This document shows, one piece after another, positions 42,900 through 51,583 of a DNA stretch of 64,000 nt. A program made the position numbers and the translations under genes. The number at the start of each line of letters is the position of its first letter. Positions within the stretch are counted from its first letter, which is position 1. This DNA comes from Vibrio penaeicida (lineage in GTDB: Bacteria > Pseudomonadota > Gammaproteobacteria > Enterobacterales > Vibrionaceae): assembly GCF_030689305.1 (NCBI RefSeq), contig NZ_JAUYVM010000020.1, positions 39,788 to 103,787 of the forward strand, written 5' to 3'. Below the pieces are notes generated by a model. It saw only the letters and a program-made list of their open reading frames with translations, was not told the origin of the DNA and did no database searches.

Positions 42900-43811
42900 T
42901 TACTGAAAATACGACGGCAGTATATTCGCCAGTTCTTCCCAGATAACTTTGGCGGCTTTAGAACGAGTGGCTCTGCCCAAACACAATAATTGAACGGGTT
43001 GAGTGCAGGTAACGTTGAATGGCTCTAGAATTTGGATCAGTTCTCCCGTACTCATTTCATTTCGAATTAGATTGGGGTCAACCATCGTGATACCTAATCC
43101 CGATTTCACCATATCAATCAGCGCTCGGGCGTCATCACAAATCAGAGTTTCGCGAATCGGAATAGGGTGTGTACTTCCCTCCGAATTCTGAAAGTGCCAG
43201 TAGCTTTGGTTGCTACTTTTGCTCTTAAACACTAAGCATTGGTGCACATCCAGATCTTCAGGGGAAGAAGGTGTTCCATGAGCAAGTAAATAGTCTGGAC
43301 TGGCTACGCAAACCAAACTCTTATCACCTATTTTCCTTGCCAGCATAGGAGAGTCTGGCAGGTTGCCAACACGAATTGCAATGTCTACTCGTTCCTCAAC
43401 CAAATCGACATAGCTGTCGTTAAAGCTCAGCTCAAGCGTTATTTTGGGGTATTTCTCTCTGAGCAATTTTATGTGCGGAAGCAGGTATTGATGACCAATT
43501 AAGGTTGAGCAACTTACTTTTACTTTCCCGACAGGCGCTTCTTGAAAATCAGACACAAACTCTTCTATGTCATTGAGAATATTTGGTAACCCTTCAGACA
43601 ACTTCAGTAGTTTGTTTCCACTTTCGGTCAGCACGAGTTTGCGGGTGGTTCTTTGAATTAACCGTTGTTCAACTAACGACTCTAGCTGCGAGATCTTTTT
43701 ACTGACTGACGATCTCGGCAGATTAAGATCATTGGCGGCACCTTGAAAGCTGCCTTTTTTGGCGACCAAGCGAAAAATGGGAAGATAGGGAAGCAGTTTG
43801 TGTGTATTCAT
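42900..43811 (-). CDS. LysR-family transcriptional regulator
   Basis: 303-residue regulator. The N-terminal helix-turn-helix (FRLVAKKGSFQGAANDLNLPRSSVSKKISQLESLVEQRLIQRTTRKLVLTESG) and the C-terminal periplasmic-binding-like effector domain (from about residue 90) are typical. It resembles the CrgA/DmlR-like group by its WHF and DDARA segments. It is divergent from a short-chain dehydrogenase gene, the usual arrangement of a LysR protein and its target. Inducer unknown. Confidence 0.92.
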   Translation of the reverse strand: MNTHKLLPYLPIFRLVAKKGSFQGAANDLNLPRSSVSKKISQLESLVEQRLIQRTTRKLVLTESGNKLLKLSEGLPNILNDIEEFVSDFQEAPVGKVKVSCSTLIGHQYLLPHIKLLREKYPKITLELSFNDSYVDLVEERVDIAIRVGNLPDSPMLARKIGDKSLVCVASPDYLLAHGTPSSPEDLDVHQCLVFKSKSSNQSYWHFQNSEGSTHPIPIRETLICDDARALIDMVKSGLGITMVDPNLIRNEMSTGELIQILEPFNVTCTQPVQLLCLGRATRSKAAKVIWEELANILPSYFQ

Positions 43812-43813
43812 TT

Positions 43814-43873
43814 ATTGGTATCCAAATGGAAACAAAATGATGAGTAATTGGTATCTAATCATGCTGATTACCA
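43814..43873. promoter_or_regulatory. LysR-type operator candidates between regulator and SDR gene
   Basis: ATTGGTATC occurs twice as a direct repeat (43814-43822 and 43847-43855). The second copy also forms an interrupted inverted repeat, TGGTA (43849-43853) to TACCA (43869-43873), which fits the T-N11-A style of LysR sites. Confidence 0.45.
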
Positions 43874-43916
43874 TGAGGTAGTCTGAGTTTGTGTTCAACC
43901 GCAAGGAAAGAAAATC

Positions 43917-44651
43917 ATGAGCTCAAACACAATTTTGATTACAGGTGCAACGGCTGGCATCGGTTTAGCAACGGCAAAATCGTTAAGTGAACAGGGTCAT
44001 CGCTTGGTCGTGACAGGGAGAAATTCAGAAAAACTGGAAGCAATAGTGAAATGCTTACAAGGAGAAGTAATTCCAGTTTTATGTGACAGCGAGAGTATGT
44101 CGGATATTCACACTCTAGGGGAGAAGCTAAGGATGGATAACATACGCTTAGATGGTGTGGTGCTAAATGCTGGGGTGTATTTCCCAAATGAATTGGAGAC
44201 AACAACGCTAGAAGCCTTTGAGCTAACTATGGATGTTAATTTCAAAGCACCATACTTTACTCTTCAGGCATTGTTGCCTGTTTTAAATAACCCCACAAGT
44301 GTTGTAATGGTGTCGAGCCTTGTGGTGAAAAAGGCATTTCCCAGTTCGTCTTTGTATTCGGCGAGCAAAGCCGCGTTAGAAGGCGTTGTTGGGTGTTTGA
44401 ATGTGGATCTCGCGGAGAAGGGGATTCGTATTAACAGTGTTAGACCGGGTGTAACCGCAACAGAGATTCAAGGAAAAGCGGGTATGAATGATGAAGCATT
44501 CGAAGGGCTTAAATCGCTTATGAATACAACGCCTCTTGGGCGTATTCTTGAAACCAGTGACATTGTTCCTGCCATTGAGTATTTGCTCTCTCCCGTATCT
44601 GAAGGCATGCGAGGTGGGAGTTTGGATGTGGATGCGGGGCATGCACTATAA
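43917..44651 (+). CDS. Short-chain dehydrogenase/reductase
   Basis: 244-residue classical SDR oxidoreductase. The cofactor motif TGATAGIG (residues 9-16), structural NAG in VVLNAGVYFP, and catalytic Ser134, Tyr147 and Lys151 (YSASK) are all present. The basic residues after beta-2 (TGRNSEK) suggest NADPH. Ribosome site AAGGAAAG. It is paired with the divergent LysR gene, which probably controls it. Substrate cannot be read. Convergent with the downstream membrane protein gene. Confidence 0.92.
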   Translation: MSSNTILITGATAGIGLATAKSLSEQGHRLVVTGRNSEKLEAIVKCLQGEVIPVLCDSESMSDIHTLGEKLRMDNIRLDGVVLNAGVYFPNELETTTLEAFELTMDVNFKAPYFTLQALLPVLNNPTSVVMVSSLVVKKAFPSSSLYSASKAALEGVVGCLNVDLAEKGIRINSVRPGVTATEIQGKAGMNDEAFEGLKSLMNTTPLGRILETSDIVPAIEYLLSPVSEGMRGGSLDVDAGHAL

Positions 44652-44658
44652 CGTGATT

Positions 44659-44683
44659 TCTCTGGCGTGCCATACGCCAGAGA
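44659..44683. terminator. Strong hairpin between two convergent genes
   Basis: Perfect 10-bp stem TCTCTGGCGT/ACGCCAGAGA with loop GCCAT but no T-run on either strand. It may act as a weak or factor-dependent terminator or an mRNA end protector. Confidence 0.5.
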
Positions 44684-44706
44684 TAATTGATTGATATCAC
44701 AATGCT

Positions 44707-45330
44707 TTAGTGCAGGGGCTCTTCAGTTTCCAATTGGAAGGAGGGCAGTTTCCATTTGAACCTTACGGCAGCCATTCTTAACAAATAACCCGCGATTAAT
44801 GTTGCAATGGTGCTTGTGACTTCGTTGATACCAAAATACATCAGAGTTAAATAGAGCACTGAGGCAAGCAGGGCGACAGATGCGTAAAGTTCCTCATGCA
44901 AAACGAGAGGAGATTGGCGGCAGATCAAATCCCGAAGTAAGCCACCAAATACCCCTGTCACTACCGCAGATACGATACAAATAATGGGGTGCAATCCCAT
45001 ATTCAGCGCAACTTTTGTCCCGATGATACTGAAAACGATCAAGCCAAGAGCATCTAATCTTATGAACAGCCCTTTTAGTTTGATTACCCACTTTGCAATG
45101 CCTGTTGTAACAACACCAGCAACGCATGTAATCACCAGGAACTGAGGGTTTTCAACCCAAGTAAGGGGGTAATGTCCAAGCAAAATATCGCGCACAGTCC
45201 CACCGCCAATAGCGGTTGCACTCGCAACAAACATAACACCGAACCAATCCATGTTCTTTCGACCAGCACTGAGTGCGCCAGTCATCGCTTCCGCTGTGAT
45301 ACCTAAAACATAGAGCGTGCTTAAAAGCAT
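44707..45330 (-). CDS. Trimeric intracellular cation channel family protein (UPF0126)
   Basis: 207-residue inner membrane protein with about seven helices and two copies of the glycine-rich UPF0126 half: EAMTGALSAGRKNMDWFGVMFVA with GGGTVRDILLG, and LDALGLIVFSIIGTKVAL with GGLLRDLICRQ. This is the bacterial TRIC/YicG family; members form potassium-permeable trimers, but the physiological role is poorly defined. It is a single-gene unit. Confidence 0.9.
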   Translation of the reverse strand: MLLSTLYVLGITAEAMTGALSAGRKNMDWFGVMFVASATAIGGGTVRDILLGHYPLTWVENPQFLVITCVAGVVTTGIAKWVIKLKGLFIRLDALGLIVFSIIGTKVALNMGLHPIICIVSAVVTGVFGGLLRDLICRQSPLVLHEELYASVALLASVLYLTLMYFGINEVTSTIATLIAGYLLRMAAVRFKWKLPSFQLETEEPLH

Positions 45331-45540
45331 GGTTCCAGATCCAGCAAGTAGGGGAAAAAAAGAGCGGCAATTCTAGTGCGAAATGACGGAGCTGGCGAGT
45401 AAAAATTAGTATGGCATGTGGTTATTTGGATTAGAAAACCTAATGTTGGAGGCATGATATGAGGGTAGGACGTAAATTGGGTTTACAAATGAGAAAATCC
45501 AAGGAAAATATGCGCTAGAAAGTGACAACATCAAAGCCCT

Positions 45541-46071
45541 ATGTCTCATCAATACACAGATCTTATCGATATATTTAATCGCACCTTCTATGAAGACTTT
45601 AATACCAAGTTGGAATTAGGAGGAGATGAACCTATTTACCTGCCTGCGGATCAAGAAAAAGACTACCACCGAATTGTATTTGCACGTGGCTTTTACGCCT
45701 CCGCAATGCATGAAATCTCTCATTGGATGGTGGCGGGACCGGAACGTCGTCTTAAAGAAGATTTTGGCTATTGGTATGAGCCCGATGGTCGAACTGAAGC
45801 AGTACAAGCAGAGTTTGAACGAGTCGAGCTTCGCCCTCAAGCGTATGAGTGGATTTTGTCGAAAAGCGCAGGCTTTCCTTTTACGGTCAGTTGTGACAAT
45901 CTACACGGCGATTTTGAGCCAGATAGACTGAGCTTTATGAGCACAGTGCATAAAGAGGTTTTAGAGATCCTCGAAAGTGGGCTATCACCCCGAATGAGAA
46001 GCCTATCTGAAGCACTGCGCCACTTCTATAAAACCGATTCTCTTCACCCTGACCAGTTTCAAGTGAAGTAA
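45541..46071 (+). CDS. epmC: Elongation factor P hydroxylase EpmC
   Basis: 176-residue YfcM-family enzyme that hydroxylates the beta-lysyl group on EF-P. The metal-binding HEISHW motif and the surrounding FARGFYASAMHEISHWMVAGPERR, plus FGYWYEPDGRTEAVQAEFE, are distinctive of this family. Followed 20 bases later by yfcL as in enteric bacteria and other vibrios, so probably co-transcribed. Confidence 0.95.
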   Translation: MSHQYTDLIDIFNRTFYEDFNTKLELGGDEPIYLPADQEKDYHRIVFARGFYASAMHEISHWMVAGPERRLKEDFGYWYEPDGRTEAVQAEFERVELRPQAYEWILSKSAGFPFTVSCDNLHGDFEPDRLSFMSTVHKEVLEILESGLSPRMRSLSEALRHFYKTDSLHPDQFQVK

Positions 46072-46091
46072 CAGTGAAATAAGAGACCAGA

Positions 46092-46361
46092 ATGATCCTA
46101 GAGTACGAAGAAAAAATGCTGGAATTGATTGATTCCAAAGTAGAAACCGCATCAGACGATGAGCTATTTGCTGGTGGCTACTTAAGAGGTCATATTTCAT
46201 TGTCTGCAGCAGCATGTGAAGCTGCAGGGGAAACGGAAATTACGGATCTTAAAGTCCGAATCGAAGAAAGCTTAGAGGGAGCAAAATCTGAACTGACTCC
46301 TGCAGATCGCATTATTGTCAGTGAGCTTTGGCATCAGCTACATAAGTTACTGCTGAATTAG
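46092..46361 (+). CDS. yfcL: YfcL family protein
   Basis: 89-residue acidic helical protein with the family pattern SDDELFAGGYLRGHISLSAA and a C-terminal SELWHQLHKLLLN. Function not known. Its position directly after epmC is conserved. Convergent, eight bases from the broken GNAT gene. Confidence 0.9.
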   Translation: MILEYEEKMLELIDSKVETASDDELFAGGYLRGHISLSAAACEAAGETEITDLKVRIEESLEGAKSELTPADRIIVSELWHQLHKLLLN

Positions 46362-46369
46362 ACCTCGCG

Positions 46370-47111
46370 TTATTCAGAATATTTTTCAAAAACGCATTGA
46401 GTTTTACAGATCGTAAATCCGACATTTTCGTAAAACTGGTGCGTTTCCTTTCTCGTTTCACTGCACCTTACTCGCCACTTTCCAGAATGGCTAGACATCG
46501 CATGATCAACGAGTAACTTTCCAATGCCTAATCGCCTCGCTGACGGACATACTACCATTCCTCCGATTTCATAAAAGCTCTCGGACGCCAGCCTCAAAGC
46601 ATGAAAACAATGAAGCCAACCAAACGATGCCCTTCTCTTGCTCTGAGTTTACTGATTCTGCTATGTATATACTCAAACCACCTCAAGGTGTTAGGTTCAG
46701 CGAGAATTGCTTGGTTTTCAGGCAAGGCACCGATTTGAAGATCTAGTGGTTCTAAATCAAGAATCGGTAACGCGGCATGAAAACCAAGCAAACTCGCCCT
46801 TGGGAGCTTATCTTCTGTCCCATTTCATCGTCAAAGAACTAGGAAAGGACTCGTCATTCCACTGCGTTCTTCTCCTTGAACTGAAACAGAAGATAGAGCT
46901 CTGAATCCTGCACCTTGAGGTGGTTTGAGTATAGCCAATGGTCACTGCTTTCAATGAGTTTGTTAAGCCGTAAACGTGCTTCGCTTTGGCTGGAATCTTT
47001 GTATTGTAGATATTTAGAAAGTGGCATGATGGCATCAACATCATTCGCTTTTGCTTCTCGTATCGTGAGCAATGATTTTTCCTTATCTGAGTGAAGCTTT
47101 ACTGTTTCCAC
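46370..47111 (-). pseudogene. GNAT acetyltransferase gene broken by a MITE and a frameshift
   Basis: The 5' part (47111 to about 46934) encodes 60 residues starting METVKLHSDKEKSLLTIRE and ending ESSDHWL. The 3' part contains IGGMVVCPSARRLGIGKLL, the acetyl-CoA-binding R-x-x-G-x-G motif, and ends KYSE. Between them lies the element at 46670-46931. Deleting the element with one TA joins ...DHWL to YIAESVNSEQEKG in frame. One further single-base change is needed at an A4 run (46604-46607) to join WLASLF to HALRLASESFYEIGG. With both repairs the product would be about 158 residues, normal for GNAT. Its start lies seven bases after the phyH-like gene, in the same operon. Confidence 0.85.
46670..46931. 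mobile_element. MITE-like element, full-length copy 2 (262 bp), inside a GNAT gene
   Basis: Terminal inverted repeats of 21 bp are perfect (outer part TACTCAAACCACCTCAAGG). TA lies directly outside each end (46668-46669 and 46932-46933). Same length and related interior as copy 1, reversed. It has no ORF for a transposase. Empty-site reconstruction inside the host gene proves a TA target duplication. Confidence 0.88.
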
Positions 47112-47117
47112 AAAATA

Positions 47118-47954
47118 TTAGTCGAATCCGCGCAGAGGTAGCAGGATGGTTTGCAGCCAGTTCTCTTTGGCGTAGCGCGTACTCCCATCAGTGACGTGTA
47201 AAGTAAACGCCTGCCTCGATTTTGCAGAGCGGTTGGGCGCACTGTAATGAGGAAGCAGCCCTTGAAAAATAACTAGGCTACCCGCTTTGACTTCCACAGG
47301 AATACCGCTTTTTTCAGTTGGCCATGGCGTTTCGTCAAGCTTAACCATTTCGATGTTATCCCCATCTCGATTAAACCGCTCTCGAAGAGGTCCTGTATGA
47401 CCTATTGGCTCTACCCACAAACAGCCGTTTTCCAAGGTGGAATCCTCTATGGCAAACCAATAGGTAACAACGCTTTGCGGTGTGGTGAAGAAAAACGTCG
47501 CGTCTTGGTGCCAATTCACGACACCACCAATTTTGGGTTGCTTGAAAATGTACATGGATTGACGTATTTCAGGTTCATCTACACCGATATCATTGGCTAT
47601 GTCTCCAAGAACTGGTAGATGGCTGAACTCACGAAATACAGGGTCGAGTTCATGTAAGGCATGACCGATTTTATTGATGCACAAAGCTTTTTGCTCAATC
47701 AGTTGACCGTTCTTATCGAATGCTTCCTCTTCAAAGAAGCAACGAACTTTTTCCGCCGAATCGAGAAAATAGCTGTCCCCCGTTCGATCATTGTCATTGG
47801 TAGTGAATATAGAAGTGGTGATATCTGGTTTCCATTCGTCAACAATCTTCGCCGCTCGCTGCTTCAATTCGTTCAACGTTTCTACGGGAATCATTTGATC
47901 AAGAACCAAATAGCCCTGCTCGTGATACTGCAAAACTTGTTGCTGACTTAGCAT
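47118..47954 (-). CDS. Phytanoyl-CoA dioxygenase family protein
   Basis: 278-residue Fe(II)/2-oxoglutarate-dependent dioxygenase. The iron triad is His149 and Asp151 in NWHQDATFF and His236 in LLPHYSAPN; the arginine near SRQAFTLHV probably binds 2-oxoglutarate. Members hydroxylate small molecules next to a carbonyl or act on ectoine-like and lipid substrates; the substrate here is unknown. It is the first gene of an operon with the GNAT gene, now disrupted. Confidence 0.88.
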   Translation of the reverse strand: MLSQQQVLQYHEQGYLVLDQMIPVETLNELKQRAAKIVDEWKPDITTSIFTTNDNDRTGDSYFLDSAEKVRCFFEEEAFDKNGQLIEQKALCINKIGHALHELDPVFREFSHLPVLGDIANDIGVDEPEIRQSMYIFKQPKIGGVVNWHQDATFFFTTPQSVVTYWFAIEDSTLENGCLWVEPIGHTGPLRERFNRDGDNIEMVKLDETPWPTEKSGIPVEVKAGSLVIFQGLLPHYSAPNRSAKSRQAFTLHVTDGSTRYAKENWLQTILLPLRGFD

Positions 47955-48054
47955 GGGTAAACTCTAAAATTTCGCCTGTTTGACGTCTAATATAGGGGGT
48001 AGGTGGTTAATTGTAAAAGAAATGTTAACTTATGTGTGATATTGATGGGCAATA

Positions 48055-48081
48055 AAATAAGGCGCTTTAAGCGCCTTATTT
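48055..48081. terminator. Bidirectional terminator downstream of mnmC
   Basis: AAATAAGGCGC-TTTAA-GCGCCTTATTT palindrome with A- and T-rich sides, 16 bases after the mnmC stop on the minus strand. Confidence 0.85.
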
Positions 48082-48096
48082 TTGATGATTGGAGGA

Positions 48097-50109
48097 TTAC
48101 AATCCCGTAATGGTTTTACCCTTACGCAGCCTTCTAACCCACATTCGAGAGGGATGCAGTTCATTTAACGTATCCACAGCGAATGGCATGGGATCTTGGC
48201 AAATTTGAGAAGCCAATAGTTCACCTAATAACGGGGCGGAGCTTAACCCTCTGGAGCCTAAACCAACCATACAATAGAGGTCGGAATACACGGGGAGGTC
48301 AATGACATCTGCTTCGGTTTGATCGCGCAGGTTTGCATATTCGGTCACGATTCTATCGTAGCGACCAACGGGACCGACAAAGGGTAAGTGGTCTCGTGAA
48401 ACGCAGCGAATGCCTTGGCGTGAATCACCCTTGGAGACGTCGACATCTTGAGTCCAAGCTTGATTCGGTACGCAGTTGCGCAGCTTTTCCGCATTCTCAT
48501 TCTGTGCAACTTGATCAAATTCCTTGTCTATGTTGTCTCGGTCATAACTCGCACCAATGCAGTGCTGCATATTGTTTGGGTTATGCGGTGTCATATATCC
48601 GTCGTAGCAAAGAACCGTTTTGAGCTTCTGAAGGTTTTCCGTTGTCGGTATGTGGCTAACTTGCCCTTTTACAGGTGAGGCTGGGATTGTTTTTGATTGC
48701 TCGAACTGGCTGAATAAGTGCCCATTTGCAATAACGGTAACTTGATGAGTGAATGTCCCTTGCTCGGATAGTAGGCTCCAACCCCCCTCGACTTCCTCGA
48801 CACTTTGGATTTCTGTGTCATACATACAGGTTAGGTGACCGCTTTCTTCCAGTTCTCTAAGGATTTCATTTGTCAGCTGTTGAGGGCATAACCAACCGCC
48901 TAACGGGTAGTGAACACTTCCCGTATCAAAAGTCAGCCCCGTTTTTTCGCATGTCTGGTTTTGATCTAATTTTTGAACCAACTGCTCTGCAAAATCACCC
49001 TGCAGCATTTTGCTGAGTTTAGCTTCTGCTTTTTCGTTCCATGCCAGTTGGGTAACGCCGCACCATTCATGATCAAACTGAAGCGTTGCACTCATTTGCT
49101 CCACAAATTGCCTGGCGTACAAAAAGGCAGGAGCAAAAACACGGGAAACGCCTGAGTGTGTGCCATTGAGCAACGGGTAGACCGCTCCTTGGCGGTTTCC
49201 AGACGCTTGCTGTGCAGGTGACGAATCTTTGCAATACAGTGTGGTTTTGATACCACGGCGCGCCAAGCTTTTTGCCAAAGTAGCGCTGGCAATACCACCG
49301 CCAATAATGGCGACGTCTTGCACATTGCAGGTCCCCGAACGATGAAACCATGGCTTAATGTTGGTTGTTGGCACCTTTTGCTCAATGGTGCCCACAATCA
49401 TGTCACGCTTGGTTCCAAAGCCTTTGACCTTCTTCATAGAAAATCCGGCCTCAATCAGCCCACGACGCACAAACCCTGCAGCCGTGAAGGTGGCACAGGT
49501 ACAATCTTGTTTCGCTAGCTTGGCCATGCCGTTAAACAGGTCTTGATTCCACATCTCGGGGTTTTTACTGGGTGCAAATCCATCAAGAAACCATGCATCG
49601 ACCAAGCCTGTTTTAGGTGTGGGTACACTAGGCATGCAGTCTTTAATATCGCCAAACCACAAATCCAGCGTTACAGCACCATCTGCAAGCACAATTCTGT
49701 GGCAGTCTGGTACGGCTATTGGGTAGTGCCTTTGAAGCTGCTCGGCGTATTCAGCAAGTTCTGGCCAAGATTGATGCGCTTTTTTGAGGTCGTCTTTCGT
49801 CACTGGAAACTTTTCGAAGCTGACAAAATGCAGCTCTTTTAGTGGCGCATTCGGATTGGTTTTTCTGAAAGCATCAAACCATTGCCACAGAGCCAAAAAG
49901 TTTAAGCCAGTGCCAAAGCCCGTTTCAGCGACAACAAATCGTCTATCGGAGTATTCGTTCCAACGTTCAGGCAATCGATTTTGTGACAAGAAGACATAAC
50001 GAGTTTCTTCCAGCCCGTTTACATTAGAAAAATAAACATCATCAAATTGATCAGACACAGGGGTTCCGGCTTCATTCCAGCCTAGAACTGCGTTCTTAAT
50101 GGTCGTCAT
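48097..50109 (-). CDS. mnmC: Bifunctional tRNA mnm5s2U34 synthesis protein MnmC
   Basis: 670-residue fusion that finishes the 5-methylaminomethyl-2-thiouridine wobble modification. The N-terminal methyltransferase (about 1-240) has VAETGFGTGLNFLALWQWF and WFLDGFAPSKNPEMW. The C-terminal FAD oxidase (from about 265) has the dinucleotide motif DVAIIGGGIASATLAKSLARRG and a C-terminal GLGSRGLSSAPLLGE. Length matches complete MnmC. Divergent from fabB, the usual arrangement. Confidence 0.96.
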   Translation of the reverse strand: MTTIKNAVLGWNEAGTPVSDQFDDVYFSNVNGLEETRYVFLSQNRLPERWNEYSDRRFVVAETGFGTGLNFLALWQWFDAFRKTNPNAPLKELHFVSFEKFPVTKDDLKKAHQSWPELAEYAEQLQRHYPIAVPDCHRIVLADGAVTLDLWFGDIKDCMPSVPTPKTGLVDAWFLDGFAPSKNPEMWNQDLFNGMAKLAKQDCTCATFTAAGFVRRGLIEAGFSMKKVKGFGTKRDMIVGTIEQKVPTTNIKPWFHRSGTCNVQDVAIIGGGIASATLAKSLARRGIKTTLYCKDSSPAQQASGNRQGAVYPLLNGTHSGVSRVFAPAFLYARQFVEQMSATLQFDHEWCGVTQLAWNEKAEAKLSKMLQGDFAEQLVQKLDQNQTCEKTGLTFDTGSVHYPLGGWLCPQQLTNEILRELEESGHLTCMYDTEIQSVEEVEGGWSLLSEQGTFTHQVTVIANGHLFSQFEQSKTIPASPVKGQVSHIPTTENLQKLKTVLCYDGYMTPHNPNNMQHCIGASYDRDNIDKEFDQVAQNENAEKLRNCVPNQAWTQDVDVSKGDSRQGIRCVSRDHLPFVGPVGRYDRIVTEYANLRDQTEADVIDLPVYSDLYCMVGLGSRGLSSAPLLGELLASQICQDPMPFAVDTLNELHPSRMWVRRLRKGKTITGL

Positions 50110-50163
50110 AGTGGTATGATCTTGGGTAAATGTGCGAGACTATCGCGGATTGTACGTATTTCT

Positions 50164-50180
50164 GGGAAAGCTGACCACTT
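50164..50180 (+). promoter_or_regulatory. FadR-like site upstream of fabB
   Basis: GGGAAAGCTGACCACTT shares the CTGACCNCTT half with the fadI site and with FadR consensus sites. FadR is known to activate fabB in enteric bacteria and V. cholerae. Position about 55-70 bases before the start codon fits activation. The left half is weak. Confidence 0.4.
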
Positions 50181-50234
50181 TTGTGTGGCAACTTGGTTAT
50201 TATTCTACGGATTTTTGAATTATAGGAATGTCTC

Positions 50235-51446
50235 ATGAAACGAGCCGTAATCACCGGTATGGGTATTGTTTCCAGTATCGGTAACAACGTCGAAGAAGTA
50301 TTAGCGTCATTGAAGGCGGGTAAATCAGGCATCAACGCATCTGAGCAGTTCAAAGAAAAAGGGCTGCGTTCACAGGTGTGGGGTGATCTGAAAATTAACC
50401 CTGCTGAGCACATCGACCGCAAAAAAATGCGTTTTATGGGTGATGCTGCTGCTTACGCATACCTTTCGATGGAACAGGCTATTGCTGATGCAGGTTTAAC
50501 TGAAGAGCAGGTTTCTAACGATCGCACAGGTATCGTTGCAGGTTCAGGTGGTGCTTCCTCTCTGAACCAAGCTGTGGCAGTGGATACGCTACGTGAAAAA
50601 GGCGTGAAGCGTATTGGCCCTTACATGGTACCTCGTACTATGTCTTCAACTGTGTCTGCTTGTTTGGCTACGCCATTCAAGATTCGCGGTGTGAACTACT
50701 CTATGAGCTCAGCTTGTGCAACTTCTGCACACTGTATTGGGCACGCTGTTGAGTTGATTCAACTTGGCAAACAAGACGTCGTATTCGCAGGCGGTGGTGA
50801 AGAGCTTGATTGGACTCTGACCATGATGTTCGATGCGATGGGCGCACTTTCAACAAAATACAACGACACACCTGAAAAAGCATCACGTACTTACGATGCG
50901 GACCGTGATGGTTTCATCATCTCAGGTGGTGGCGGTATGTTGGTTATCGAAGAGCTAGAACATGCACTTGCTCGTGGCGCAACAATCTACGGTGAAGTTG
51001 TCGGTTACGGTGCAACGTCAGACGGCTTCGACATGGTCGCTCCGTCTGGTGAAGGCGCAATCCGCTGTATGAAGATGGCAATGCAAGATGTCGATGGCGT
51101 TGATTACATCAACACACACGGTACTTCAACGCCAGTAGGCGACGTGAAAGAGCTAGGTGCTATCCAAGAAGTATTTGGTGGCAACAGCCCAGCGATTTCA
51201 GCGACTAAAGCGATGACTGGTCACGCTTTGGGTGCAGCAGGTGTACACGAAGCGATCTACTCTACGCTAATGCTTCACCACAACTTTGTTGCACCTAGCA
51301 TTAACGTTGACAACTTAGATGAAGCTGCAGAAGGTCTAGACATTGTGACTGAGACACGTGAGCAAGAGCTGACAACAGTGATGTCTAACAGCTTCGGCTT
51401 CGGCGGTACCAACGCGACTTTGGTAATGAAAAAATACCAAGGCTAA
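50235..51446 (+). CDS. fabB: Beta-ketoacyl-ACP synthase I FabB
   Basis: 403-residue condensing enzyme needed for unsaturated fatty acid elongation. The catalytic Cys161 lies in SSACATSAHC, and the two histidines in INTHGTSTPVGD and TGHALGAAG. Length and the sequence MKRAVITGMGIVSSIGNN match FabB rather than FabF. It is divergent from mnmC and followed by a structured 3' region that matches the position of the FarS small RNA. Confidence 0.96.
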   Translation: MKRAVITGMGIVSSIGNNVEEVLASLKAGKSGINASEQFKEKGLRSQVWGDLKINPAEHIDRKKMRFMGDAAAYAYLSMEQAIADAGLTEEQVSNDRTGIVAGSGGASSLNQAVAVDTLREKGVKRIGPYMVPRTMSSTVSACLATPFKIRGVNYSMSSACATSAHCIGHAVELIQLGKQDVVFAGGGEELDWTLTMMFDAMGALSTKYNDTPEKASRTYDADRDGFIISGGGGMLVIEELEHALARGATIYGEVVGYGATSDGFDMVAPSGEGAIRCMKMAMQDVDGVDYINTHGTSTPVGDVKELGAIQEVFGGNSPAISATKAMTGHALGAAGVHEAIYSTLMLHHNFVAPSINVDNLDEAAEGLDIVTETREQELTTVMSNSFGFGGTNATLVMKKYQG

Positions 51447-51454
51447 GCAGCGGC

Positions 51455-51583
51455 AATATTATTGAAAGTTTCCAGAGCTGATCAGCCTAGCTGATCACAC
51501 AGACGCGGAAAGTTCCCCAAGGAGAGCGGGGTTCAGTCCTTTTGTTCTGGGTTTACCGGTCTCGTTTGAGACCGGTTTTTTTA
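51455..51583 (+). ncRNA. farS: FarS-type small RNA in the fabB 3' untranslated region
   Basis: In V. cholerae the small RNA FarS is released from the fabB 3' end by RNase E and represses beta-oxidation mRNA (fadE). The same position here is highly structured: TGATCAGC-CTA-GCTGATCA (51479-51497), a CCCC...GGGG hairpin (about 51515-51531), and a strong terminator. The 5' end cannot be set exactly from sequence. Assignment rests on location and structure, as I could not compare it with the known FarS sequence. Confidence 0.6.
51555..51583. terminator. Terminator of fabB/FarS
   Basis: ACCGGTCTC-GTTT-GAGACCGGT followed by seven T. The T-run abuts the stop codon of the opposing regulator gene, which it may also serve. 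Confidence 0.9.

Noticed and set aside
46594..46904. Short open frames inside the 46670-46931 element
   Set aside because: They are brief, lack family features and are not shared with the copy at 7017; the element looks non-coding.
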